A model generated the notes under the pieces. That model saw only the letters and a list, made by a program, of their open reading frames with translations, did no database searches and was not told the DNA's origin. From assembly GCA_914767715.1 (NCBI GenBank), contig OU612066.1, positions 18,576,283 through 18,636,282 of the forward strand: a stretch of 60,000 bases of DNA, read 5' to 3'. Each line of letters begins with the position of its first letter. The stretch's first letter is position 1. Source of the stretch: Membranipora membranacea (Eukaryota > Bryozoa > Gymnolaemata > Cheilostomatida > Membraniporidae). The position numbers were made by a program, and so were the translations under genes. Shown piece after piece: positions 11,195-21,798 of the stretch.

Positions 11195-14100
11195 ATGGCT
11201 CGAGAGATACTGATTTTGACCCTCGTACTAGAAGGTAAGGCTTACACTGATTCTCAAAATAAAAAGCTCAAGACTCAAACAAGATGATAAAACCTCATAT
11301 TAGAAACAGTTCTGTAACTTGTGTATAATTATACACTTGTTTTTGAAATGGGTTTTCACGATTTCTTAGTGTAAGATTAATTTTGGCCTGAAGCTGGTTA
11401 TCGATATTTGATTTCGGCCTTTGAAATAGTACTAACTTGGTTTGTTTGAATGCTCTCCAATGCTCCCTGCTGCATATTGCCATAATCATTTTTTCTTTAT
11501 AAGCTTGCCAAATGCACATTCTGTAAGAGCCCACTCACATCTCTGCTAAAGAGTTTTACTGAATGGTTTAAGAGTTATGCCTTCTCGTCTCAATATAGGG
11601 CAACTCCCTATGTTCATGTGAATCAAAACTTTTTAAGCCACCTCCCTGATTCTAAGTAGAGAAATTTTTGCTCAAGGAGTTGGTTAGCTGTTGTTACTCA
11701 CTTTCACCTTCTTCGATGTAATGATTATGATAAATCATTGCTGTGGAACTTTCATAAGAATTTTAATAAAATGTGTAATAGTAATAATCAGTTCCAGTTT
11801 TATTTTTTCCTTCCTTTTTTAGGGGCGCATGCAATAACACCCGAATTCTGCAGTGACCATCATACACTCACAATCCAAAATAGCAAAGTGGTGAATAAAG
11901 GCATCATCTACAGTCCCAACTATCCAGAAGAATATGACAGCACCTCAAGACAAGGAGAACCATGTTCTGTCAGGATTAACGGTCTGTTTGAATCATCATG
12001 GATTCGACTGGAGCAGGTTTATGTAGAGCAGTTTGGTTTTGGACCTAGAAGGACATTCCAACCGTGCATAGAGCAAGACTTCATCATACATAATCAATCA
12101 TTACCAAAAGATCACTATCACTGTCCGTTAAGAGAAGGCACTATGCTGAATCGGAAATCGATAGATTTGATGTTGAGCTTCGTACAAAAGAAGATGCCCC
12201 CCTTCACCATAGAATTTACAAGTAAGGTCCTTAACCTATATCCATTAAATATTGACTGCAATATTCAATAATTGCATTGATGTAGTATATACACAGTATA
12301 TACAGTTTGGGATTTGACCAGCTCTAACCAAGCAACAGATAACTCCTGAGATCTCAACCAAGACAATGCATGTACTCTCTAAACGAGATATGAATAGATC
12401 ATTATTAGTTTTGTTACGCTGTTCACCTTTATTTGCAGTATATCCTGTTTTCTCAACAAACCAGACGATAAAAAGTATAGATATGTCTGTGATACCCGAG
12501 GCATATATCTCATTACTTGTATATAAAAACTATGGCAATCTCACATCTAGCGATTTATTCAAACCGACTTCAGTCTACATTGATGCGCTGAAACTTCTGA
12601 ATCTCAGTAACATGACCAGTGTAGTCGACTTGGATATAAAATACCATCTCGGGAGCCAGAGTAACTGCAGCACCAGATTACCAAGCACGGCTGAATTCCC
12701 TTCTTACGAGCGTAACACTTTCAGTTTTAAGCTGGTAGCTTCAGAAGGGAGGATTAAAAGGTGAGTGCGAGACTAGCAAAAGTTATTCACAACAAACCAG
12801 TTATCTTCCATTTTGTGCATTAACACTAATATGTATCACCTTGAAAGTCATCCCGGAGCAATAAAAGAGGGCACCCATCCAACTCCTCTCAAAATAATTA
12901 TGTCAATTTCAATTAATTCACCACATCAATAGTTATCTCTTTGTTTCTCCTTGGGTATTGACCCACTGAAAATAGTATAAAGCATTGATGTCCTAGAACT
13001 AGGTCACCGGCAGCACTGAGTCACTAATAGCACTGAGATGGCTAACATAACGCTCACCTGTCCATCTCACCTGTGTTTCGTTATAGAAATAGATTTGGTA
13101 CAATTTTTTTCTATCAACTGATATCGTGACATTCTTCTTTTTTGGAAAAAAATTGTAAGCAATGTTCTCAGTGTTCCGACGAGTACCAGGGGCTATCCCA
13201 ATATACTGTTTTTCAGATTCTTCCTTCATTGCAATGATGCGGAACAATTCTACTTCAGCAGAAAGCAAATCATTTTTAATCCTTATCTGGATAACTATAT
13301 ACAAATAGAATCACACATAACTGACCCGAGACCTACTCACAAACTCCTCATCAAATACAGAGGTGAGCGATGGATCAGTACTCCAATATAGGTGCAACAT
13401 CAGGAAAAGTGTTTAATCTCTTGAACAATTTATTAATTTAAATTCCTCTGGATACAGACGTATTTTACGAGTTCCTGAAAGAATGGGCTTGTCAACAAAC
13501 AAAATATTCGGTGTTTTCTTGGTTTGGACTAAGCTTGCCAAATGACTCATGTTGGTATGTTGTCAAGCTCCTGCCGCAACTCCTACTAGAAATTGCCTCG
13601 GCCTATGTAACACTTGGCAGTCTTTGATTTTTTTATTTAATTGACCAAAATAAGCGACATCAATACAGGTTCTCTGTTCTGCTGCCAGTGTACAGAGTAA
13701 GGAGAAAATGACTTGAGATCAGTTATGATGATATACATTGTAGCATATTCATGTGATGAGGATATTCCACATCTGAAGGCCATTTTGTATATGGAGGGTG
13801 CGCCGTACGTCCCTGTATATAAGGTTATATGTGAGCCTGGCTATCTTTTGAACATCAATCAAACATATATAGAGTGCAGGGATGGAATATGGATTCCTCG
13901 AAAACCAGAGTGCGTAAAACTGATCGACAGCAAGATCACAGCAGCGAGAGTATCAGGTAAAACTATTAATAATCATCATCCAGAGATTAAGTAACCAATT
14001 ATCCACCCTTTGCCAGCCAACTGTATAGATGGGTGCCAATTGACCTGTATATTGCTCTTACCAACCAAGAACGCAAAAATGCAAAGGGAAAAAGTTTGAT

Positions 14101-17100
14101 TGGGTGTATCTTCTCCAATTTGTATTATAGATCCGGCTGCAACCAGTAGGCATGAAACTCATCACAGCTAGTCATTGCTTTGTTCCATACTAATTAAAGA
14201 CTTCTCTACACAGAAAATCAAACCATTTTTTCTGTGTGCTGGCCAAAGCCCATGTAAATGTCCTGAAAATAAATAAGCTACATGGTGGTAGTGGATAGTA
14301 CAGATTTTTGCCATATCCTAATTGGAGCCACCAATGAGATTCGCATATCTTCATGAATCCGGGACTCCTACCCTAATTGACATCCTGTATCAAGGCCTTA
14401 CAGTATCCTTTACTAACAAGGCTCTGTTGTCCATGATTGCTGAATACTGATGTCTTTTCTCCTTCCCGGTCACAATTTTGCCTCTATTACAGAGAAACAC
14501 GAACGCACTGACAGCGCAAAAGTAGAATTCCTGCTAGCTTCCTTTGCTGTGCTGACTCTCATTAGCTGCACAGTTGCCACATGGAAGCTCCACAGGTGAG
14601 ATTTGTTTTTTTTGGCAATAAAACTATCATATTAGTTATTTAGCTAAGATGGTTTGTTAAATAAATATGAAGGGTTTTTTCTTCCATGGGAAATATTCCT
14701 TGAGTCAAAACCTGTCAGAACCATTGTTTAGTAATGTCACATGCAATCACAAACCTGCATTTGGGATCAAGTGAAATCAAAATTGAAACATTTGTATATA
14801 TAAATCTAAAATATATACTTTTGATGATACGTCTTCAGTTAAATTTGATATCTAAAGATAACCACTTCCCTCTCCCTTCCATCTGAATGATGTATGGAGA
14901 GGCCTACATATCCCATACATGTATGTCATTATGTTCGCTAGGCTAACAGCTCAAACGTCACTTGAGGGATGTTGGTGTCAATTTCTTTGATACTGTCATA
15001 AAAAATACACATATATATATTCCATGTTTATTCTGGAGAAGAATAAGTCCTTAGGACTTGTACCCAGAAAACAGAAAAATTGATGAAAATATGGTGTAGA
15101 ATTAAATAGACATGTAACTAAAAATCAAGAACAATGACAGGTAAAATTACAAAGTACACACAAACATTAATTAGCAGTAAAACATTACACAAGTTAATAC
15201 ACAATAGCTAGGAAATGAAAAGTTAGAACAATGCAGCAGTAGGCTAAAAAGAAATGATAAGAACTGACTCATTAATGTAGAAGTTTAAGGACGTGGCTCC
15301 GAGTGGCATTTTTGAATGAAGCAAGGGATTGACTCAGCTTAACATGATTGGGTAATTCCTTAAACTTCTGAGCACCGAAATTAGCCAAAGCAAATCTAAA
15401 ATTTTCCTTGGATAGTCTAAACCCAGAACTTTTAGCAAGCCGAGTTTCACTAGTTAAGTTCTCGGGGAGCAGATTGGTATCAATTATTGGGACTAAACTA
15501 TTAACAATTTTATAAAACGTCAGCAGATACAAATATTCGAAACGCAAAGTTAAAAAAGGGATGCTGTAGGTCTTTCGAGTATTCTCTTTAGCACTGTTAT
15601 AGTCTGTCATTTTCAAACATCTATTCTCAATTTTTAAAAATTCTTTTTTGACATAGTCGTTTGTTGTAAATAAAACAGGAGAGCTGTATTCCAGATTAGA
15701 ACGTACAAGTCCAATGTACCAAAGCTTAGCTAATTTAGGTGTCAGGAATTTTCTATTACGTTGAAAGTTGGTGACTATTGGATAAACTTTTTGTTTAATT
15801 TTACTGGTATGAGATTTAAGATTTAATTTGTTATCAAGAATCACACCTAAAGTACTTAATTTTGTCTGATTGTTTGAAAATGAGATTGTTAAATTTAAGT
15901 TCCTGAGGTTTGATGTTATGTGTATTGGAAATGGTGATGACATCCGTTTTACCGCTGTTTAGAACAAGGCAATTTACACTGTACCAACTGGATGCCTGAT
16001 GGATGCTTTCTTCCATAAGTTTTGTGGAAATGTCTGGGTTTTCCCCACTGGTGACTAGTAGGCAGTCATCAGCATATAGATAACAATTTTTTTAGCTCCA
16101 TCAGATCGTTAATAAACATGATAAACAGCAGGGGTCCTAGTACAGACCCCTGCGGCACACCAGTTATTACTCGACTGCATTCAGATACACAACCATTAAA
16201 TTTCATGGCCTGCTCTCGACTTGAAAGATAATTTTTAATTAAATTTTACGCATTAGAGTGAAAATTGAAATTCGTTAACAGTTTTCTGGCAAGGATCTTA
16301 TGGTTTATGCAATCAAAGGCTTTACGGATATCAGGAGCAGAAACTGTGACAAATTTTGACTCGTGCTTTGACAGCAGGGAGAACGAAATTTGTTGACTAG
16401 TTGAGTTAAAATTTGATCAGTGTACCATTTCTTGAGTCCAAATTGGCGAGAGGCTATTAGATCATTAATTTCCAGGTAATCACGAATTTGGTAATTTATA
16501 ATCTTTTCTAGGACTTTACTTAATATTGGCAGTAGCAAAATTGGTCTATAATTATTTGGCAGACTTATCTTGCCACTTTTGAAAATAGGAATTACTAAGA
16601 CCTTTTTCCACACATCTGGAAACTCGTGACATTTAAGGCTCAGATTGACAATATATGTGTCAATGGATTCAGAATCAAAGGCTCTAGGATTTTATAAGTA
16701 AAGGCAGGGATCTGATTCAATCCCCCAGTTTTACGTGATTTCAGTGCGTGCAGATATTTAGACACCTCACTTGATGTAATTTCTTGAAAAGCGAATTTAG
16801 GAAAACTGAAAGCTTGATCATTATCAAAGCCTGAGGAACTTTTGTTGGACAATTGTTTAGCCTCTTCATTGAGATTTGCACCAATGCTAGAAAATACTTA
16901 TTTAGACATTCAGCGATCACTGGGCTTTCAGAAGTGGTGCAATTTTCAGATTCAATTTCTTGAATGACATTAATGCCTTGATAATTTTTACGTTGGAAAA
17001 TTTTGATTTTTTGCCATTGGTCTAATGTTTTATCATTAAAAACTGCTCTCATTGCTAGCTTTTTGGCATCTCTTACTGCATTTGTTGCCTTGTTACGGAT

Positions 17101-19931
17101 TAAACGATAATCCTCCCAGGCAGTAGAATTTTTATCAAATCCCGTCTCAACAAACTTTTGAAATGCATCTTTTTTTAAGGCTTGTTAGTTTAGATGCCAC
17201 TGGACACTTCCAACAAAGATTGTTTTTCTGCTTTAAACGTTGGGTTTTAAATGGTGCAAACTGCTCCACCAATAATTCTATTTTTGATTCTAAAATATCT
17301 GCTGTTTCGTGAACACAGTGAACATTCTCTACAATATTAAAATCAAGAGATTTCCCATTATTAAAAACCTCAAGATCATCAAAATTTCTGAAATCTCGCT
17401 TAGTGACATAAGAAGAGCCAGCCTTAGGCCTTTTTAGATTAACTTTCATTTGAATTGCAAAATGATCACTTATATCACTTTTTATAACCTTGTGTTCAGG
17501 TACTAAATTTTGAACATTTGAGAAAAGTAAGTCAATTGTAGTATTTGAATTGTTAAAACATCTAGTATACTCTCTAACGAGCTGTTCATATTGATGAAGT
17601 CTCATAAGGGTTTCAAGATTTTCTTTAGCTTGTGAATTACTGGACCAGCCAATGTTAAAATCCCCTATAATTACAGTTGGCTTTCGTAAATTGTGAGCAT
17701 CCAATAGCTTTTCAAAATTACAGGAAACATCGATGCTTGCAACACAAGGTGGATTGTAAACAAGGACCAAACAAAATCTAGATTCAGCGATAACAATTTC
17801 AATGCATAGAACTTCGGTCCCACCACATGAAGCCAAATCAACTTTTTCGAATTTTATGTTTTGTTTAACATAAACAGCCAGCCCGCCAACAGGTGAAGTC
17901 AAACCCCTATCCTTACGAATCAATACATAACCAGGTAGTTGAAAATTGTTGTCATAATGAGAGCCATTAAACCAAGTTTCCGGGGAAACAGATTATGTCA
18001 TCATTGACCAAATCAGGAGTTAGTCTGAACTCATCAAAATGTTTAGGCAAAGATCTTATATTTAGATGGATGGATGGATGATGCGACCATCTGGTAACAA
18101 GCTTTTCGAAGGTTTGGCCTAGCCGGATGGGCTCTGTTGTTTGCGAGGTCTTAGTATAGGTGCTGACTGATTGGTGTCAGACGTAGAGTTCTCCTGAAGA
18201 TTATCGATTGTCGATTGTGATTAGGATGCGGTTGGCTCTTTCATTATACCGCACATATATGTTCATATCCTGGGTCCATACAAACTTGTAGCCAAGCTCT
18301 TTCACTTTATCTTTAGTCTTGAAATACAGCTCCGACTGAGATTTAGTGAGGTGTTCATGTATGTAGATCTTACCGCTGCTGCCGAGTCCAAGTTGGTCAT
18401 GGGTCACTTTCTTCTTTGTGCGACTTGCATACATTAGTTTTTTCATACAACGTCTGGTAAATTTGACTTAAATTCTGGGTGTTACCTTTCCCTGCTTCTC
18501 TCTCCTAACCGGCATACGATACACAGTGCTGATATCTGTTAGTGACATTTCCATATCCATTGCTGTAGCTATGCTGTAGCAATATCCTCCACATTCTCAT
18601 TTGATGATACAGTTATGTTGTGTATCTCTAGACTATCTCCTCTGTCATATCTCTCCATCATATCGAGTCGCCGTCTCAACTCGCCATTATTTCCTTCCAG
18701 CTGCTGGACTTTGGTCTCCAACACTCCACTCCTGCCTTCAAGATTCTGAACCTTAGTCTCCAACTCTCCAACCTTTTTCAAAAGTTTCTGCTCTCGATCA
18801 AGGCACATTGAATCTAACTTTGCCGCAAACTCTGCCTTTACTGTCTCCAACCACTTGTTCATCGCCTGCTTCATATCTTTAGACAACCCCATACCTTGAA
18901 CGTGTATGGACTCAGTTGATTATAGCGCAGGGGCTTGGGCCTACGCCCTTGGCCCACTAAAACAATGATAGTTGCCAGTCAATGAATCTCGTGAATAGAT
19001 GTTTTCTCAAGTTATCAGTGATCCTTATTAATCCTTATTAATCCAGCTAATGAAGTAAAATTGGTTAACTCCAGAGATAAGAGTATTGATGAAATATCCT
19101 TGAATATCCAATAAGATTGTTGGTGTGAAAAATCTAAAATCTGTTGTTGTGTATAGTGATAAACAGTAGTTCACTAATAGTCTGTAATTGCGCATAATGA
19201 ATACAACCTTACTCTCCAAGAAACAACCTAAGAATGTATTATTATTGTTTTTTTAGAATTGAAAAGTTTATATCCCCTTCAACCAAAGTCATACATAGAC
19301 GGCGAAAAACCTCTCATATAGCTGAGAACTACGGTACTCTAGTTCCTGCCAGTGAGTATAATTACTAAGTTGACTATACTTTCTTTGTAAACACAATGTG
19401 GGCAGCCCTGTTTATGACAAAACATAGGTTGGGCTGCCCCTAAAGAGGATGCAAGTTGCCCAAAATCCTCATACTGAGAGTGTGATGCATCCTAGAAAAC
19501 TAGAATGTATCCTAACGGTGAGGCCATAGAGGACCTCCTGAACTAGTAAACTTGAGTGTGCAGAAAGCTGCCAAAAAATGAAAACAGGCACTAATCGCCA
19601 ATTGGCAGTGACACTTTTATCTTAGCCAATGCAAGTATAGTAAGGCTGATACATAAATATGAAGATTAGATAAAAAATATGCACTGAATTTTGTTTTTTT
19701 TGGTGTTGGTGTTTTCGTTAGGAGGCCCCCCCCCGCTCACTTATCTGATATCAATACTCATAAAATTTATGTGAAATATTTTCTGCAGCTAATCCCTCGA
19801 CATCTCAGTCTATGAGACACGAGGAGTCTCCTCCGCTAGCTCTGGAATACGATCACGAGGATTGTGAGATTCAGATAGAGTTTAACAGATATCAGGAGAT
19901 AAGACGGCTAAAACGGAGCCGCAGACCCTGA
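11195..19931 (+). CDS. CUB1: CUB/sushi type I membrane protein (486 aa)
   Basis: Exons 11195-11234, 11823-12221, 12439-12760, 13217-13362, 13744-13956, 14493-14595, 19257-19351, 19789-19931; all phases agree. Exon 1 is a short signal peptide core (REILILTLVLE). Exon 2 is a CUB domain (RGIIYSPNYP-type motif, here KGIIYSPNYPEEYD) with four cysteines (EFC, EPC, QPC, YHC). Exons 3-4 form a second beta-rich extracellular domain with several NxS/T sites (NQT, NLT, NLS, NMT). Exon 5 is a sushi/CCP module (YSC, VIC, IEC, GIW, PEC). Exon 6 has one transmembrane helix starting VEFLLASFAV and ending in TWK. Exons 7-8 are a charged cytoplasmic tail ending in an acidic stretch and NRYQEIRR. Probably a cell-surface receptor or adhesion protein; ligand unknown. 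Paralogue of CUB2 next door, with identical lengths for exons 2, 6, 7 and 8. The exon 6-7 intron holds a LINE. Confidence 0.9.
15272..18070 (-). pseudogene. LINE ORF2 relic: endonuclease plus reverse transcriptase
   Basis: Endonuclease part: DIICF near 17.99 kb, a frame break, ETWFNGSHYDNN, then IGDFNIGW near 17.65 kb and KSDISDHF near 17.48 kb. These are the metal- and phosphate-binding signatures of the exonuclease-endonuclease-phosphatase fold. Reverse transcriptase part: VLVIPIFKSG and NNYRPI near 16.57 kb, VPQGSVLGPLLF near 16.13 kb, and the catalytic YADD near 16.07 kb. The RT C-terminal thumb-like region (LGVILDNKLN onward) spans 15.94-15.27 kb. Frame changes occur near 17.98, 17.14, 16.75, 16.63, 16.35, 16.09 and 15.9 kb, so no full protein is made. 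Confidence 0.9.
18201..18892 (-). pseudogene. LINE ORF1 relic
   Basis: The N-terminal fragment (18892-18569) is a long coiled coil with heptad-like repeats (LETKVQNLEG, LETKVQQLEG), as in the trimerising ORF1 proteins of many LINEs. After a frame break, the C-terminal fragment (18446-18201) has the box GKIYIHEHLTKSQ ... KELGYKFVW. That box is characteristic of ORF1 C-termini in many invertebrate CR1/L2-like elements and relates to the baculovirus FP-type domain. Broken by frameshift; nucleic-acid binding is inferred from family only. Confidence 0.8.
19431..19630 (+). repeat. Dispersed repeat, copy 2 (CUB1 last intron)
   Basis: Most complete copy by eye. It starts with GGGCTGCCCC, which pairs with GGGCAGCCC about 30 bases upstream to form a hairpin end. 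Matches 10261-10450 in reverse orientation and, more weakly, 30081-30262 in the same orientation. Confidence 0.75.
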
Positions 19932-19948
19932 CAGACCCTGACAGACCC

Positions 19949-20070
19949 TAGACCAAGTTTGGTCCGTTTGCCTGCATTTGGAGTTGCTCCCAATCCGCTG
20001 GTCAGGCTGCAGCGGCGTGACCAGTGGAAGGGAGCAACTGGAATGCAGGCAATTGGATTAAACTTGATCT
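19949..20070. repeat. Hairpin in CUB1 3' flank, copy 1
   Basis: Left arm 19949-19991 (TAGACCAAGTTTGGTCC, then TTTGCCTGCATT and GTTGCTCCC) pairs imperfectly with right arm 20030-20070 (GGGAGCAAC, then AATGCAGGCAA and AAACTTGATCT). An inner palindrome CTGGTCA/TGACCAG sits in the loop. It starts 18 bases after the stop codon. A related hairpin lies downstream of CUB2. Confidence 0.75.
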
Positions 20071-20301
20071 GACAAGCTGACAGATAGAACCTCCGCAATT
20101 TGATTTGTGGTGGCTGCGTAAAAGGCTGACTATTTTGTATATCTATTTATTTTTACTTTATATTGTAGGCTACTTCATAATCACAAACATTGGCTGGTTT
20201 TGTTTTCCTATTCAGAATCCTTTTTTGTGTGCATTTGTCGTAAAATCTGAAGCAAATTGGAAACAGGAAGCTTGCTTGTATTACTATTATGTAATAACTT
20301 T

Positions 20302-20307
20302 AATAAA
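20302..20307 (+). terminator. Candidate polyadenylation signal of CUB1
   Basis: AATAAA about 370 bases after the CUB1 stop codon. It is the first canonical hexamer seen downstream; function not shown. Confidence 0.4.
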
Positions 20308-20700
20308 TATCTATGCTCTCTATTATTCCTATATCTTACTTCACACACAAGGTAGGAGTTTTATCAAATCACCTTGGCTATGCAGAATTCCCTCTAAAAA
20401 AGGTTTATCCATTTGATGAAAGGCCAGAACTTCATTTTTGAAGTGGTTGGCCAAGAGGTTGAAGTAGGGGTATGAAAGGAAAACCTAGGCAAATGAAGCT
20501 TGAAACAAAAATTGAAAAAAACATTAATTAGGACACATTGCTTCTCAGTTATGCAAAAAATCAAAACAAATAAATACAGATTTGGTTTTGGAAAGTTTCA
20601 AGTTTAAGCTCATGAAAAAATGCCAAGCCCCCCCATCCTTATGAATATTGTTGCATTGGCTCATAAAAATGATTGTACAGCGATATGACTGTGTATAGTC

Positions 20701-21103
20701 TAATGGCTGGTGCACATTGTCCCAGATGATACTGGGATGCCATCCCATTCCCAGATGCGTATCCCAGATCGACCCAGTCTTATGTTTACATTGTAAAATT
20801 CATCCCAGACTAGTAATTAGGTTTTTGTCTGGGATAGCGTTGGGATCATGTTCACATTGTCTGGGATCGTCCCAGATCGACCCAGATGATCCCAGATCAT
20901 CCAAATGTCTTGTTTACATAGCACCCAGATGCAAAATTAGTCTGGGTCCGTCTGGGACAGCATCGGGAAAGTTTGACGCTTACGATCTTTCCAGATACCA
21001 TCCCAGACGGACCCGGACAGTCTGGGATTGTGTCATTTTCATGTCACATTGTCTGGGATGGCTATCTGGGATGGTCGGCTGGGACAATGTGCACCAGCCA
21101 TTA
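20701..21103. mobile_element. MITE with terminal inverted repeats and CCCAGAT-rich interior
   Basis: Ends TAATGGCTGGTGCACATTGT and its exact reverse complement (ending GTGCACCAGCCATTA) enclose about 400 bp. The interior is packed with variants of TCTGGGAT/ATCCCAGA on both strands (for example CCCAGATCGACCCAG), giving many possible internal hairpins. A TA target duplication fits. No open frame of interest. Confidence 0.85.
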
Positions 21104-21113
21104 GTGATTAAAC

Positions 21114-21184
21114 TGTGCTGGGATAGCTGGTAGTAACATTTCAGTGGTTGATAATGAAATGCTATTACCAGCTATCCCGACACA
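21114..21184. repeat. Small hairpin next to the MITE
   Basis: Arms TGTGCTGGGATAGCTGGTAG and its near complement (CTATTACCAGCTATCCCGACACA) are separated by a short loop. The GATAGCTG-TAGTA core is shared with the hairpin at 1031-1152. Confidence 0.65.
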
Positions 21185-21798
21185 AGCGCTAGATGAGAAT
21201 AGAATGTGTATAGTAATTCATAAGTAAAACTGGGGATATGACCAAAAAATTGGCAAGTGTGATACAGTTTTAGGGGAAATGAACCTGTCAGAAAGGTTTC
21301 TTGCCTAATATTTTTTAAACTCATACATCATTATATTGATAGCCTCCCAGCGAACAATTTGAGAACAAACCTGTGTGCAAGGAATTTAAAGGGAATTAAT
21401 TCTAATTTGAAGGCCCAGCTGGACATAGAAAATGGTTTAAATAAAAACAGACTACATGATAACTTTCTCTTTGCTTACAACAGCATCAAAAGTGAGGGCA
21501 AAGTTACCGATCAAGTTTAAAACATAGAGGGTAGATTGAAGAACCCGTACAATGTTGATAGAACCTAGGCTACCCAAAGTTATTGCAAGACCATAACTTT
21601 TGGATAACTATGATAAATCGGTAATTAATCTATGGCAACTTGTTAGTTAGTTTGTTAGTCTATCTGGCAAGTAGCTGAGGATTACAGACGGTTTGATAAA
21701 TCAGCTAGTGCTTCCACCACCATCTTCTTCTAATCCCTACAGAAATGTTCCAGTCTCAGCTACTGGTGTCAACACTGTCTAAATAGTGTGAAGGGAAG
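21185..21798. other. CUB2 upstream region
   Basis: Upstream of the CUB2 ATG. No convincing TATA box or 5' exon recognised. Confidence 0.4.

Larger units (their letters stand above)
15005..18960 (-). mobile_element. Decayed non-LTR retrotransposon (CR1/L2-like group), antisense in CUB1 intron
   Basis: Reading on the minus strand from about 18.95 kb: ORF1 with coiled coil, then endonuclease and reverse transcriptase, ending in a 3' region near 15.0 kb with a short TATATA run. Several frameshifts and stops show it is inactive. ORF1 plus an apurinic-type endonuclease and RT with no integrase or LTR define a LINE. The ORF1 C-terminal box and the RT type suggest the CR1/L2 superfamily, but the clade is not certain. 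It lies inside a host intron in opposite orientation. Exact ends and target duplication are not resolved. Confidence 0.9.
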
